Below, piece after piece: positions 16,193 through 24,972 of a stretch of 64,000 nt of DNA; within the stretch, counting starts at the first letter, position 1, and each line of letters starts with the position of its first letter. The position numbers and the translations under genes are program-made. This stretch comes from UKL13-2 sp038321965 (GTDB taxonomy: Bacteria > Pseudomonadota > Gammaproteobacteria > Burkholderiales > Usitatibacteraceae), in NCBI GenBank assembly GCA_038321965.1, contig JBBQFL010000017.1:1-64000 (forward strand), written 5' to 3'. The notes beneath the pieces were generated by a model. The model saw only the letters and a list, made by a program, of their open reading frames with translations. It had not been told where the DNA came from and searched no databases.

Positions 16193-18607
16193 TTATTTCC
16201 CCGGCCGCCAACGTTTCAACAACAGCGCATTCGATACCACGCTCACGCTACTCAACGCCATCGCCGCACCTGCAATCATTGGGTTCAGCAGACCGAACGC
16301 GGCGGCGGGAATGCCAACGATGTTATAGACGAATGCCCAGAACAGGTTCTGGCGAATCTTGGCATAGGTGCGACGTGAAATGTCGATGGCGTCCGCGACC
16401 AGCGCGGGATCGCCCCGCATGAGCGTAATGCCCGCGGCCTGCATGGCAACATCGGTGCCGGTGGACATGGCGATGCCGATATCGGCGGCAGCCAATGCCG
16501 GGGCGTCGTTGATGCCGTCGCCGACCATGGCGATGATTGTTTGTTTTTCTGGATGCGCTGGCGTTTCATGGCCATCCTTGTTCAAGGTTGAGGCACGGCT
16601 GCGCAGTTCGCCGATGATGCGCGCCTTGTCCCCTGGCAGTACCTCGGCGCGAACGTCATCTATGCCCAGTAGTTTTGCTACCGCATTTGCACTGCCGACA
16701 TTGTCGCCACTGAGCATCACGCAACGCACGCCCAGCGCGTGCAACCGGTCAATGGCCGCCTTAGCGGTTGGCTTCACGCTATCGCCAAAGGCTAACAGAC
16801 CAATCGCCTGCGGGACAGTCGCCACCTGGATCAACCACGATACGGTACGTCCTTCGCTTTGCAGTCGCGCGCCCTCAGCCACCAGCAAAGGCGGCGGTTG
16901 CGCGATCAGCTCGCGCGCATAGCGGGTGCTGGCAATCACATACGCCTGGCCCTCGATAGTCCCGATCACACCTTTGCCCGCAATTGCCTTCACATCGGCG
17001 ACTACCGGCACGGCGACGGACTCGGCAATCGCGGCATCATTTACTGCGCGTGCCAGCGGATGCTCACTACCGCGCTGTATTCCCGCTGCCAGGCGAAGCA
17101 GCCCTGCGCGGTCCCCATCGACGGCAACGGCATCGGTCAGCGTTGGCTGGCCCATGGTCAGCGTGCCAGTTTTATCGAAGGCAACCACGTCGATGCGATG
17201 CGCGATTTCCAGCGCCAGTGCGTCCTTGATCAAAATCCCGTGCCGCGCCGCTACCCCCGTGCCGACCATGATTGCCGTTGGCGTGGCCAACCCAAGCGCG
17301 CACGGACAGGCGATCACCAGCACCGCAACAGCATTGAGCAATCCGGTCTGCCAATTACCCGTGATGCCACCCCACATCAACAAGGTCAGCAACGCGCACA
17401 CCAGCACCACTGGCACGAACACCGCGCTCACACGGTCCACCAGCCGCTGTATCGGCGCTTTGCCGGCTTGTGCGGATTCGACGAGGCGCACAATTCGCGA
17501 CAGCGTACTTTCCGCACCCACCGCCAGGGTCTTCACCAGTAGCAAACCTTCCCCATTCATGGCGCCACCGGTCACGCGTTCTCCCGCGCGTTTGGCTAGC
17601 GGCAGACTTTCGCCGGTGACCAGCGATTCATCGACATGGCTTTCGCCTTCGATCACTTCACCATCCACCGCGATGCGCTCGCCTGGCTTCACCAGCACGA
17701 TGTCGTTCACTTGTACGGTCGACAGCGGCACGTCGCTGTCCACGCCATCTTTTCGCAGCGTCGCACGCTCGGGCTTCAGGGCATTGAGCGCACGAATGGC
17801 GTCGGTCGTCTGACGTTTGGCGCGCACCTCCAGCCATTTGCCCAGCAATACCAGCGTGATGACCACCGCACTCGCCTCGAAATAAAGGTGGGGCATCGCG
17901 CCCGCTGGCGCGGTCAGCCATTGATAAACGCTCAAGCCGTAGGCCGCGCTGGTTCCCAGCGCCACCAGCAAATCCATATTGCCGGTCTTGGCCAGCAGGG
18001 CCTTCCAACCTGCAAGATAAAAACGCGCGCCGAGAATGAACTGCACCGGTGTTGCGAGCAACCACTGCAACCAGCCGGGCAGCATCCAGTGCACACCAAA
18101 CGGCTCGACCAGCATCGGCAACAACAAGGGCAAGCTCATTAGCGTGGCAATGATGACGGGCAACGCCGGGTTGCTGAAAGGTGCCGGCTTGTCGAAGTTG
18201 GTTTCGATAGCGGCAGCTACAAAGCCTGCGCGCTTGACGGCATCGACCAGTACGTCTGTCGTCGTCGCACCGGTAGCGATTTGAATCGTGGCGCGCTCGG
18301 TCGCCAGATTGACGGTGGCTTTCAGTACACCTGGAACGCGGGCAAGCGCCTGTTCGACGCGGCCGACACACGAAGCGCAGGTCATGCCATTGATGGCTAG
18401 CGCAATGGTTTGTTCGCCCACGCCGTAGCCCGATTTTTCAACGGCCTGAACGACGTTGGCGATATTGATCGGCGCGGCGGCGTAGAGCGTCGCGGTTTCG
18501 GTAGCGAGATTGACCGTGGCCGAGTCGATACCGGTCACCGCCTTCAGCGTCTTCTCGACACGCGCGACGCAGGACGCGCAGGTCATGCCGGTAATTTGAA
18601 TATCCAT
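16193..18607 (-). CDS. copA: copper-exporting P1B-type ATPase
   Basis: 804 residues. Two N-terminal heavy-metal-associated domains each carry GMTCASC (residues about 7-13 and 74-80). The membrane metal site CPCALGLATPT, the phosphorylation site DKTGTLT, the SEHPLA histidine-proline motif and the GDGINDAPAL hinge are all present, as expected for a Cu(I) exporter in the cytoplasmic membrane. The start is the ATG at 18607, giving MDIQITGMTCASC. A CopZ-like HMA protein gene ends 47 bp upstream on the same strand, so the two probably form a copper-detoxification operon. No CueR-type regulator is seen nearby. Confidence 0.93.
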   Translation of the reverse strand: MDIQITGMTCASCVARVEKTLKAVTGIDSATVNLATETATLYAAAPINIANVVQAVEKSGYGVGEQTIALAINGMTCASCVGRVEQALARVPGVLKATVNLATERATIQIATGATTTDVLVDAVKRAGFVAAAIETNFDKPAPFSNPALPVIIATLMSLPLLLPMLVEPFGVHWMLPGWLQWLLATPVQFILGARFYLAGWKALLAKTGNMDLLVALGTSAAYGLSVYQWLTAPAGAMPHLYFEASAVVITLVLLGKWLEVRAKRQTTDAIRALNALKPERATLRKDGVDSDVPLSTVQVNDIVLVKPGERIAVDGEVIEGESHVDESLVTGESLPLAKRAGERVTGGAMNGEGLLLVKTLAVGAESTLSRIVRLVESAQAGKAPIQRLVDRVSAVFVPVVLVCALLTLLMWGGITGNWQTGLLNAVAVLVIACPCALGLATPTAIMVGTGVAARHGILIKDALALEIAHRIDVVAFDKTGTLTMGQPTLTDAVAVDGDRAGLLRLAAGIQRGSEHPLARAVNDAAIAESVAVPVVADVKAIAGKGVIGTIEGQAYVIASTRYARELIAQPPPLLVAEGARLQSEGRTVSWLIQVATVPQAIGLLAFGDSVKPTAKAAIDRLHALGVRCVMLSGDNVGSANAVAKLLGIDDVRAEVLPGDKARIIGELRSRASTLNKDGHETPAHPEKQTIIAMVGDGINDAPALAAADIGIAMSTGTDVAMQAAGITLMRGDPALVADAIDISRRTYAKIRQNLFWAFVYNIVGIPAAAFGLLNPMIAGAAMALSSVSVVSNALLLKRWRPGK

Positions 18608-18654
18608 TTCGTTGCCTGCTCGCCTGCCGTGAGTCGGCATTTCGCGAAAGGCGA

Positions 18655-18852
18655 TTACGCGATTACTGGGTGGTAGCCCGCATCGGTAATGGCGGCGATG
18701 ATTTTATCGCTGCTGGCGACGCTATTGATTTTCACGCGTTTGCTGGCGACATCCGCGTTTATCGAGGCGTTAGCGTCCAGCCCTTTGACAACACGGGTGA
18801 TGCTAGCGACGCAGCCGCCGCAGGTCATGTCATTGACAGTGAGTTCGATCAT
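18655..18852 (-). CDS. copZ: copper chaperone (HMA domain)
   Basis: 65 residues forming one heavy-metal-associated domain. The metal-binding loop is DMTCGGC (residues 8-14). It should carry Cu(I) in the cytoplasm and hand it to the N-terminal HMA domains of the downstream ATPase, 47 bp away. The GGC variant of the loop is common in betaproteobacterial CopZ-like proteins. Confidence 0.88.
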   Translation of the reverse strand: MIELTVNDMTCGGCVASITRVVKGLDANASINADVASKRVKINSVASSDKIIAAITDAGYHPVIA

Positions 18853-18908
18853 GTTGCACTCCCATGGTGTTCGTTATCGGTATTTGAATTACATGGGGAC
18901 GAAATTAC

Positions 18909-18979
18909 AAACTCCAATACCAGCGGTCTTCACGGGTCAAAATGCCCGGAAAGGTGCGCCGGATGGCGCTCTATGTTTC
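18909..18979. repeat. dispersed palindromic repeat, copy B
   Basis: Shares ACTCCAATACC, ATGCCCGGAAAGG and GCGCCGGATGGCGCTCT with the other family members, especially copy A. Located just past the tspO stop and about 57 bp upstream of copZ. Confidence 0.55.
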
Positions 18980-18998
18980 CGGGAGAGACTGCCGCTCC

Positions 18999-19505
18999 TT
19001 AGAACTTCCCATTCAGCGCCAGCAGCGCAACGTTGAGCAGCGTCGCGAACGCCACCCAGGCCAGATAAGGAGCCAGTAGCCATGCCCCGGTCTTGTCCAG
19101 CGGATGAAATCGCTGGATCGTGGCGGCGATGGCGAACAACAACATGACGATAGCGACCAGACCACCGGCGAGCGACTGTGCGCCAAAAAACATCGGTGGC
19201 CATGCGGCATTGAACGCCAGCTGAACACAAAACTGCCTTAGCGCCTGACGCCGCTCAATCGAGACCGGCAGACACCAGATGCGCCAAGCAGCCACACCCA
19301 TCGCCGCATAAAGCGCGGTCCAAACCGGCGCGAATACCCATGCAGGCGGATTGAACGCCGGTTTTTCCAGTGCCGCGTACCACGCACCGGGCTTAAACAA
19401 CACGCCGATAACGATGCCGACCGCCAGACATAAACCCACCCATGCAAACAATGCGGGCCAGCGGTTTGGGCGAAGAAACAGAGCGTGTTGATTCAACGCG
19501 TCCAT
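18999..19505 (-). CDS. tspO: TspO/MBR family membrane protein
   Basis: 168 residues, five membrane helices, the normal family size. Conserved elements are KPAFNPPAWVFAPVWTALYAAMG in helix 1-2, QLAFNAAWPPMFFGAQS in helix 3 and APYLAWVAFATLLN in helix 5. TspO proteins bind tetrapyrroles and take part in stress responses. The ATG at 19505 is chosen because the 14 residues upstream lack similarity. The AI-2E-type permease gene ends 8 bp upstream, so they are very likely co-transcribed. Confidence 0.88.
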   Translation of the reverse strand: MDALNQHALFLRPNRWPALFAWVGLCLAVGIVIGVLFKPGAWYAALEKPAFNPPAWVFAPVWTALYAAMGVAAWRIWCLPVSIERRQALRQFCVQLAFNAAWPPMFFGAQSLAGGLVAIVMLLFAIAATIQRFHPLDKTGAWLLAPYLAWVAFATLLNVALLALNGKF

Positions 19506-19513
19506 TTTAATTA

Positions 19514-20701
19514 TTAGCGTGCGAGAAATTCTGCCACGGCTTCCCAACCCGGCGTCTGGTCAGCGAATTTTTTTATGATGATCAACAGTGGGACAGCCAG
19601 CAGCATGCCACCGATGCCCCAGAGCCAACCCCAAAATAGCAGTGCGACAAACACCACCGTGTGATTGAGCGCCAGGCGCTTGCCCACCAGCATCGGGTTG
19701 ATCAACTGACCTTCAACAAAGGTAACCGCCACAAAGCAGACAACGAGCAGGAATGCCTGACCGGTCGATTCCGTAAACGCCATCCCCGCCAGCAGCAGCA
19801 GCAGCGCGCTCGTCGCCGCACCGACATAGGGGACGAAATTCAGCATGGCGACCAGGCCGCCCCAGAACCATGGCATGGGCAAGCCAAACGCCCAGGTCAA
19901 CAGCGTGACGCCAAGTCCTAACACGATATTGATCATGCTGACGCTGGCGAAGTAGGTTGCCACATCGCGCTGTACGGTACGCACCACTGTGACCGCCCGC
20001 ACTTTGTCACGGAAAATCGGCAGCACTTTTACCAGCTTGGTGAGGAACAAGTCACCCGAGGAAAGCAGAAAGAAGGCCAGCACCATGGCGCTGATTGCGG
20101 ACACGATAAAACCCTGCGCGGTTTGCAGCACGATGCCAGCCAGGTTAAGCCCTTGTGCCGCGGTCTGCTTGGTCAAATCGGCTGCATCATGGGGCACGAT
20201 CAGGCTGCCGAATCGAAAACTGCGTACCCAGCGAAGCAGTTCCGCCACCAAATTTTGTACTTGCAGCGGCAATTGAGACAGCATATCCCACGCCGGGATC
20301 ACCAGGAGCTCAATCACGAGACCGAGCGAGCCCAGCATCGCCAGCATCACAATGGCTGCCGCAATCGGCTCGGCGATGTGAAGTTTGGTTAGCTTGTCGA
20401 CCACCGGCGTGAGCACGACGGCCATGATGATGCCGAACAGAATCGGCAACAGGACAGCTCGGCCAAAATACAACGCTGTAATAACCATCAGCACAAACAT
20501 GCCCACCATCGGCAAGGTGCCGCGGGAGCGCGGCTTAACGACAGCCACCTCTGCGACCTCGGTACCAGGCAGTACGAATGCGACGGGCGCTGCACCCACC
20601 GCCGCAACGCTGTTGCCCGCGCCTGAAGACTCTACAGGCGGAAGCGTGGTCGAATCAGCGGCAATTGCGGAAGCAGTATTGCTCAGGTCATCGGCCGGCA
20701 T
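19514..20701 (-). CDS. AI-2E/PerM family transporter
   Basis: 395 residues. After a ~70-residue alanine-rich N-terminus come paired helices (LPMVGMFVLMVITALYFGRAVLLPILFGIIMAVVLTPV), a central amphipathic region and the C-terminal helices typical of the family (FWGGLVAMLNFVPYVGAA; FVEGQLINPMLVGKRLALN). The family exports autoinducer-2 or other solutes, or acts as Na+/H+ antiporter; the role here is open. The start overlaps the end of the ferritin-like gene by about 14 bp, so translational coupling is likely. Confidence 0.82.
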   Translation of the reverse strand: MPADDLSNTASAIAADSTTLPPVESSGAGNSVAAVGAAPVAFVLPGTEVAEVAVVKPRSRGTLPMVGMFVLMVITALYFGRAVLLPILFGIIMAVVLTPVVDKLTKLHIAEPIAAAIVMLAMLGSLGLVIELLVIPAWDMLSQLPLQVQNLVAELLRWVRSFRFGSLIVPHDAADLTKQTAAQGLNLAGIVLQTAQGFIVSAISAMVLAFFLLSSGDLFLTKLVKVLPIFRDKVRAVTVVRTVQRDVATYFASVSMINIVLGLGVTLLTWAFGLPMPWFWGGLVAMLNFVPYVGAATSALLLLLAGMAFTESTGQAFLLVVCFVAVTFVEGQLINPMLVGKRLALNHTVVFVALLFWGWLWGIGGMLLAVPLLIIIKKFADQTPGWEAVAEFLAR

Positions 20702-21254
20702 CGAGGAGGCCCGCCAAGTCATCGGCATGCTCTTCTTCCACCGATAAAATCCATTCCAGCATTCTGCGTGTAGTGGTGTCGTCGTTGCCGATTACTTCGA
20801 TCATCTCGCGGTAGCTGTCGATGGCGATGCGTTCGGCGACCAGATTTTCTTTGACCATATCGGCCAGATTCTTGCCAGGCACATATTCGGCGTGACTGCG
20901 CGAAGTCAGCGTGTCCGGCGAAAAGTCCGGTTCACCACCAAGCTCTACAATGCGCTTGGCGATGGCGTCGGCGTGCTCCTCCTCCTGCGTCGCGTGCTCC
21001 AGAAATTCGGCGGCAACCCCTTCAGCATGTACACCGGTCGCCATGAAATAGTGGCGCTTATACCGCAGTACGCAAACGATCTCGGTGGCTAGCGCTTCAT
21101 TGAGCAGCTTGACGACCTGATCGCGATTTGCCGCGTAACCGGCGGTCAAGGCGCCCTCTTCGATCTTGCGGCGGGCGTTGGCACGTAGCGTTGCCTTGCT
21201 ACTCATTTTGAACCCGGCTTTCGTTTCGCTTTTTTTGGTGGCTACGGCGGTCAT
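20688..21254 (-). CDS. ferritin-like (bacterioferritin/Dps-type) protein
   Basis: 188 residues. A four-helix ferritin-like domain (about 45-185) carries two paired metal-ligand signatures, an E in ALATEIVCVLRYKRHYF with EEEHADAIAKRI, and ERIAIDSYREMI with SVEEEHADDL. This fits a di-iron site for iron storage or DNA/oxidative-stress protection. The Lys-rich first 30 residues may bind DNA. It is first in the set ferritin - AI-2E permease - tspO. Confidence 0.82.
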   Translation of the reverse strand: MTAVATKKSETKAGFKMSSKATLRANARRKIEEGALTAGYAANRDQVVKLLNEALATEIVCVLRYKRHYFMATGVHAEGVAAEFLEHATQEEEHADAIAKRIVELGGEPDFSPDTLTSRSHAEYVPGKNLADMVKENLVAERIAIDSYREMIEVIGNDDTTTRRMLEWILSVEEEHADDLAGLLDAGR

Positions 21255-21291
21255 GGCTTTTTCCCTTGTCGGTGTTTGTTTGTTTCAGTAA

Positions 21292-21612
21292 TTACAAAAT
21301 CGCGCTTACACGGCGCATGGTACGCATGGCTGAAAGAACACTTATCGCGAGCGTGATAAGCCGTCGTCCGCGCCCGCTATTTGATGCGGCATTGAAGCTC
21401 CAGACCACGCCTGCAGCAACGGCTGCAGCTTTCAACAATTTCCAGGTGCCCTGAATGACAAGCGCGGTTTTTTCCGTTGCACGCACATCGTTGGCGAGAT
21501 GCTGAAAGACAACTGCTGTTTCTTCGCGGGCAACATGGATTCGACCCAGCAGCAATGTACGGCGGCTCTCAAGCGACAGGTGTGACCCGCCACTGTTTGC
21601 GATCGCGATCAC
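21292..21612 (-). CDS. YqjK-like membrane-associated protein
   Basis: 106 residues with one hydrophobic stretch (LLKAAAVAAGVVW, about 59-71) and basic ends. It starts with a GTG whose GTGA overlaps the stop of the yqjE-like gene by four bases. Position after DUF883 and YqjE genes matches the yqjDEK arrangement. Sequence similarity is weak, so the name rests mainly on gene order and the RRTLLLGRI segment near the N terminus. Confidence 0.6.
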   Translation of the reverse strand: MIAIANSGGSHLSLESRRTLLLGRIHVAREETAVVFQHLANDVRATEKTALVIQGTWKLLKAAAVAAGVVWSFNAASNSGRGRRLITLAISVLSAMRTMRRVSAIL

Positions 21613-22028
21613 GATGCGGTTGCCTGTGGCGCCAGTGCCTGGGCATCCTGTCTGAGTTCAGCGGCGCTATTTACAAACAGCGTGGAAGTTTGTTGCAACT
21701 GTGTGGACAGATATAAACCACCGCCTACCGTGCATGCGCTGAACAAGCCGAGCAGCCACATCGCTGCCGTAACGCGATACGGTGTATCCCAATAGATTGC
21801 CAGCACTAAAATAGCCATCATCACCAAACTCACGATCAGCAATGCACTGACAAGTGCTGCGCTCATGGCGAGTTTGACGAGGCGGGCTTTTTCTTCCTGC
21901 ACTTCGATCGACAGCAACTCCACCCGCATCGCCGCATGGCCGAGCAGGGATGCGCCCAACTGGCGTATGTGCGTCAGGAACCCTTCGGCTCCCGACGCAG
22001 GTACGGCCCCGGACATGTCCGGCTGCAT
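21609..22028 (-). CDS. YqjE/phage-holin family membrane protein
   Basis: 139 residues. Two strong membrane helices at about 55-80 (AALVSALLIVSLVMMAILVLAIYW) and 85-108, preceded by a charged helix RVELLSIEVQEEKARLVKLAM typical of YqjE. The ATG at 22028 lies 2 bp beyond the DUF883 stop. With its neighbours it is expected at the inner membrane, in the ribosome-hibernation/stress context described for YqjD-type proteins. Confidence 0.78.
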   Translation of the reverse strand: MQPDMSGAVPASGAEGFLTHIRQLGASLLGHAAMRVELLSIEVQEEKARLVKLAMSAALVSALLIVSLVMMAILVLAIYWDTPYRVTAAMWLLGLFSACTVGGGLYLSTQLQQTSTLFVNSAAELRQDAQALAPQATAS

Positions 22029-22030
22029 GT

Positions 22031-22408
22031 TCAACCTTCGCGGCGATTCATGATGAGCATGCCGACCACGAGGCCGACACCACCAGCTACCGCGACTGCA
22101 GTCCACGGATTGCCGTGTACATAGTCATCGGTTGCGGCGGCTGCTTGTTTGGCCTGCTTGACGGTGGCATCCTGAAGTTCGCCATAGCGTGCCTTTGCGA
22201 CTTCAAGCTGCTGCTTGAATTTGTCACGGGCCGCTGCCAGCGCCTGATCCCCGCCAGCGGTGGCGCTTTTGAAAAGGTTCTCGCCTTCAGCCAGCAGCGA
22301 CTTAAAGTCGCTGATGACCTGATCTTTGGATTCAACCAAGTGCTGGGCTTTTTCGCTGACGCGGTCGAGCGTGTCGTTGGTGGATGCTTTGAATTGCGTG
22401 GTGTTCAT
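22031..22408 (-). CDS. DUF883 (YqjD/ElaB-type) membrane-anchored protein
   Basis: 125 residues. A long charged helix (about 10-95) precedes the C-terminal glycine-rich membrane anchor (NPWTAVAVAGGVGLVVGMLIMNRR). This is the YqjD/ElaB layout: a tail-anchored protein that tethers ribosomes at the membrane in stationary phase. AGCTC precedes the ATG. It is followed by the yqjE-like gene (2 bp) and preceded by a DUF1328 gene (28 bp). Confidence 0.85.
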   Translation of the reverse strand: MNTTQFKASTNDTLDRVSEKAQHLVESKDQVISDFKSLLAEGENLFKSATAGGDQALAAARDKFKQQLEVAKARYGELQDATVKQAKQAAAATDDYVHGNPWTAVAVAGGVGLVVGMLIMNRREG

Positions 22409-22436
22409 GTCGAGCTCCTTCTTGGGTGGATGAAAA

Positions 22437-22604
22437 CTAATTCTTGCGGCGGATGAGTCCAGACACCAGGCTCACCAGAAACAAAACCAGGAAAATGTAG
22501 AACAAAACTTGGGCAATACTGGATGCACCAGCGGCAACGCCCCCGAAACCTAGCAGTGCGGCGACAATGGCAATGATGAAAAATACTGCGGCGTAATAGA
22601 GCAT
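22437..22604 (-). CDS. DUF1328 small membrane protein
   Basis: 55 residues: MLYYAAVFFIIAIVAALLGF at the N terminus, a second helix (VLFYIFLVLFLVSLVSG) and a basic end RRKN. This matches the DUF1328/YtjA family of two-helix stress proteins. The stop lies 28 bp before the DUF883 start. A GTAGGAC heptamer lies about 134 bp upstream of its ATG. Confidence 0.85.
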   Translation of the reverse strand: MLYYAAVFFIIAIVAALLGFGGVAAGASSIAQVLFYIFLVLFLVSLVSGLIRRKN

Positions 22605-22726
22605 GATGGGTCTCCGTGCGTTACTTCAATAAAGGCGGGCTGACGACGCCGGGAAGCTATCCAACGCATCGTCCTGCCACGTTCAAAGATTAACCACACG
22701 ACGTTGCCAGCCGCATCGGACGACGG

Positions 22727-22746
22727 GCTTACACTTTGTAGGACGG
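22727..22746 (-). promoter_or_regulatory. candidate operator upstream of the DUF1328 gene
   Basis: GCTTACACTTTGTAGGACGG resembles, with a one-base gap, the left part of the element at 31397-31456 (GCCTACACTGTTGTCGGACA). It lies about 124 bp upstream of the DUF1328 start. The binding factor is unknown. Confidence 0.35.
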
Positions 22747-22838
22747 ACGCCGATTTGGCAAATCATCGGCTTCGGAATTAGCGGGGTGAAATGTCTTTAT
22801 CAAGTTTGACCTAGACCGGGGGTCGCCATCAGCAGGCG

Positions 22839-22861
22839 AAAAAAATCCCGCCTGGCGGGAC
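22839..22861 (-). terminator. rho-independent terminator of the response-regulator gene
   Basis: On the minus strand TCCCGCCAGGCGGGA is followed by a run of seven T. It lies 27 bp past the stop of the single-domain response regulator. Confidence 0.7.
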
Positions 22862-22888
22862 CGTTGATGGATCAGACAATCACTGCGC

Positions 22889-23284
22889 TCAACGTACGCG
22901 CAATGCCTGTAACGTCGAGCGTACACTGTCATATTCGGCCGACTTGTCATAAAAATAATCGGCGCCCAATTGCATAGCGCGTTTCCTGATTTCCGGAAAG
23001 GGGTGATTGGTAAAAACAATAATCTTGGGTTGCTTGTCGAATTTGGCCGCGCGCAGTTTTTCGATCACGGCCATGCCGCTGCCTTCGCGCAATTTCAGAT
23101 CGACAATGACCGCGTCGACCGGATCAGCAATGATTGCCGCCACTGATTCCGCCTCGTTATCTGCATAACCGACGATTTCCACCTCACCAGGCTCATTCAG
23201 GAAATCAAGCAGCAGGTCACGCACATGCGGGGAATCCTCTACCAGGAAGACCCTTAATGCCGGGAGGGCTGATATATCGCCCAT
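22889..23284 (-). CDS. single-domain response regulator
   Basis: 131 residues, a CheY-like receiver only. The acidic pair follows FLVEDS, the phosphoacceptor Asp is in VDAVIVDLKLREGSG, the conserved Thr in IIVFTNH, and the Lys in FYDKS. No output domain follows; a terminator does. It lies 83 bp downstream of a NarL-type regulator gene on the same strand. Such stand-alone receivers usually modulate a phosphorelay; the partner kinase is not next to it. Confidence 0.85.
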   Translation of the reverse strand: MGDISALPALRVFLVEDSPHVRDLLLDFLNEPGEVEIVGYADNEAESVAAIIADPVDAVIVDLKLREGSGMAVIEKLRAAKFDKQPKIIVFTNHPFPEIRKRAMQLGADYFYDKSAEYDSVRSTLQALRVR

Positions 23285-23367
23285 CAGCGCTTACCCCTGC
23301 GATTTGTTATGTGCCATAGACTTGTCTGCAGCTGTTTCGATTCTCACCGGATGCAAGTACATTTTGC

Positions 23368-24006
23368 CTACTGGATGATGCCGTTTTTGATTGCGTAATA
23401 CGTCAGGTTCGCATTGCTATGCATACCCATCTTCTCCAGCACCCGCGTTCGATAGGTGCTGATGGTTTTCACACTGAGAAACAACTCATTGGCAACCTCG
23501 GAGACGCTTTGGCCTCCAGATAACTTGCAGAATATCTGAAACTCACGCTGCGACAGTGCGCTATGTAGCGGCGCAGTGGTGGCATCGGGTGTTTCGGCGA
23601 GTAACTCCGCCACTTCGCTGCTAATATATTTGCGCCCCTTGCGTACGGTACGCAGCGCGGTGACGACCTTGTCCGGTGCAGACTCCTTGGTCAGGTACCC
23701 TGATGCGCCCGCGCGCAACATGTTCACTGCATATTGTTCTTCCGGAAACATGGAAAGAATCAGCACGGCCATTTCCGGCTTCAGCGATTTCATGCGTTTT
23801 AGCACATCGATGCCACTCTGCTTGGGCATGGAGAGATCGAGCAGTGTTACGTCGATCTCCTGTTCGCGTACGGCTTTCAGGGCATCTTCGCCATTGCTGG
23901 CTTCGGCAACAATTTCAAATTCACCAGTCTCTTCCAGCAAGCCACGCAGGCCAGCGCGGAACAGAGCGTGGTCATCAGCGATCATTACTTTGGTTTTGTC
24001 GAGCAT
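23368..24006 (-). CDS. NarL/FixJ-family response regulator
   Basis: 212 residues. Receiver domain at 1-120 (VMIADDHALFRAGLRGLLE, phosphoacceptor in DVTLLDLSMPKQSG, K in YLTKESAP). LuxR-type helix-turn-helix at about 145-205 (LSQREFQIFCKLSGGQSVSEVANELFLSVKTISTYRTRVLEKMGM). The ATG at 24006 is used; the frame continues upstream without domain character. No histidine kinase gene is adjacent; the nearest in the window is the NarX-like kinase at 52467, whose HisKA_3 type normally pairs with this class. Confidence 0.9.
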   Translation of the reverse strand: MLDKTKVMIADDHALFRAGLRGLLEETGEFEIVAEASNGEDALKAVREQEIDVTLLDLSMPKQSGIDVLKRMKSLKPEMAVLILSMFPEEQYAVNMLRAGASGYLTKESAPDKVVTALRTVRKGRKYISSEVAELLAETPDATTAPLHSALSQREFQIFCKLSGGQSVSEVANELFLSVKTISTYRTRVLEKMGMHSNANLTYYAIKNGIIQ

Positions 24007-24452
24007 GGGAACAAATACTCCTGTCAAAATGGTTCGAGCGCAGCAATCAGTAATTAAGAATAGTACGTGATTCCATTTGGGCTCAATGTGGGCACCTGTC
24101 ACGGCCTATTGTAGGACAAATGCTGACAGCCCTGCCATTGCCTGTCCTATAAAGCTTGTCGGAAGCAATCTGAAGCTACCCGTGGAGGACACATCGGCTT
24201 GGTTGAAACGGAGTGCTGTCGAAGTACTTTGGTAAGCAAGCGGTAGAAAAGTTGGGCGTGGATCGCGTCGACAATTCTTCTACTCTGTTCGTACGTGTAA
24301 CCTGTTTGCCGACTTACCCCGCACGCTAGCCGACGGAGCGCCCAGGCTGAACGTGTATCTCCGCAATTGCTGGCCGCACGAAGCGGCCACGTTCAGTTCG
24401 TGCTGAACGATTCCGGTGTGGTGCTGGCCCGAATCATATGTCGGGCCTGGAT
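24007..24452. other. intergenic region upstream of the NarL-type regulator
   Basis: No gene recognised. It holds a GTAGGAC heptamer at 24111-24117 and a near-inverted GTCCTAT about 30 bp further, about 105 bp upstream of the regulator start. An inverted repeat GGCCCGA...TCGGGCC at 24426-24447 lies just past the DUF3185 gene and may end its transcript. Confidence 0.4.
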
Positions 24453-24668
24453 TTATTTCTTGCGCGTAACCAACAATACGATGCCCGCGACCAGCGAGCC
24501 CACGCCAAGCCAGATCGGGATATTTACCGTCTGAGTGTCTTTGACCGCCAATACAATCGGGCCGATTTTTGTTTCGTGCGTTTCTTTGGTGTAGGTGAAG
24601 CCACCGTACGCAAGACCCAGGCCACCAGCCACGATCAGTGCGATTGCCAGCATTTTGACTGCGTCCAT
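24453..24668 (-). CDS. DUF3185 small membrane protein
   Basis: 71 residues: helix 1 (MLAIALIVAGGLGLAYGGFTYT), a short polar loop (ETHETKIGPIVLAVKDTQTVNIP) and helix 2 (LGVGSLVAGIVLLV) ending in RKK. This is the DUF3185 pattern. Function unknown; it is often found among envelope-stress genes, as here. Confidence 0.82.
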   Translation of the reverse strand: MDAVKMLAIALIVAGGLGLAYGGFTYTKETHETKIGPIVLAVKDTQTVNIPIWLGVGSLVAGIVLLVTRKK

Positions 24669-24760
24669 TTTTTATTTCTTTCTATGCGCTAAATACTGCC
24701 ATGGTTATTCGTATTTTTGTACGGGCGAAACAACCTTGCCCGTGACTTCGGCTGCGGTTA

Positions 24761-24790
24761 ATTCCTTCCTCTGTCGCCAGAGGAAGGAAT
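24761..24790 (-). terminator. strong hairpin after the 48-residue membrane protein gene
   Basis: Perfect 13 bp stem (ATTCCTTCCTCTG paired with CAGAGGAAGGAAT) with a TCGC loop, 8 bp past the stop at 24798. The following T run is short, so termination is probable but not certain. Confidence 0.6.
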
Positions 24791-24797
24791 CTGTTCA

Positions 24798-24944
24798 CTA
24801 CAGGCGCCGACCTTGTATCAGGCGCACTGCAATAACAATCACGGCCACCACCAGAAGGATATGAATAAACCCGCCCATGGTGTACGAGGAAACTAAACCC
24901 AGCGCCCAGAGGATAACTAAGAGAATTGCAATTGTCTCGAGCAT
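24798..24944 (-). CDS. lmo0937-family small membrane protein
   Basis: 48 residues: MLETIAILLVILWALGLVSS, then YTMGGFIHILLVVAVIVIAVRLI and a basic end QGRRL. Two helices with the glycine-containing turn match the lmo0937 family, common in stress-gene neighbourhoods. The gene sits between the BON lipoprotein gene (28 bp upstream) and a strong hairpin, and is probably co-transcribed with the former. Confidence 0.8.
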   Translation of the reverse strand: MLETIAILLVILWALGLVSSYTMGGFIHILLVVAVIVIAVRLIQGRRL

Positions 24945-24972
24945 GTTCGTATCTCCTGATTGGGCCTATAGA

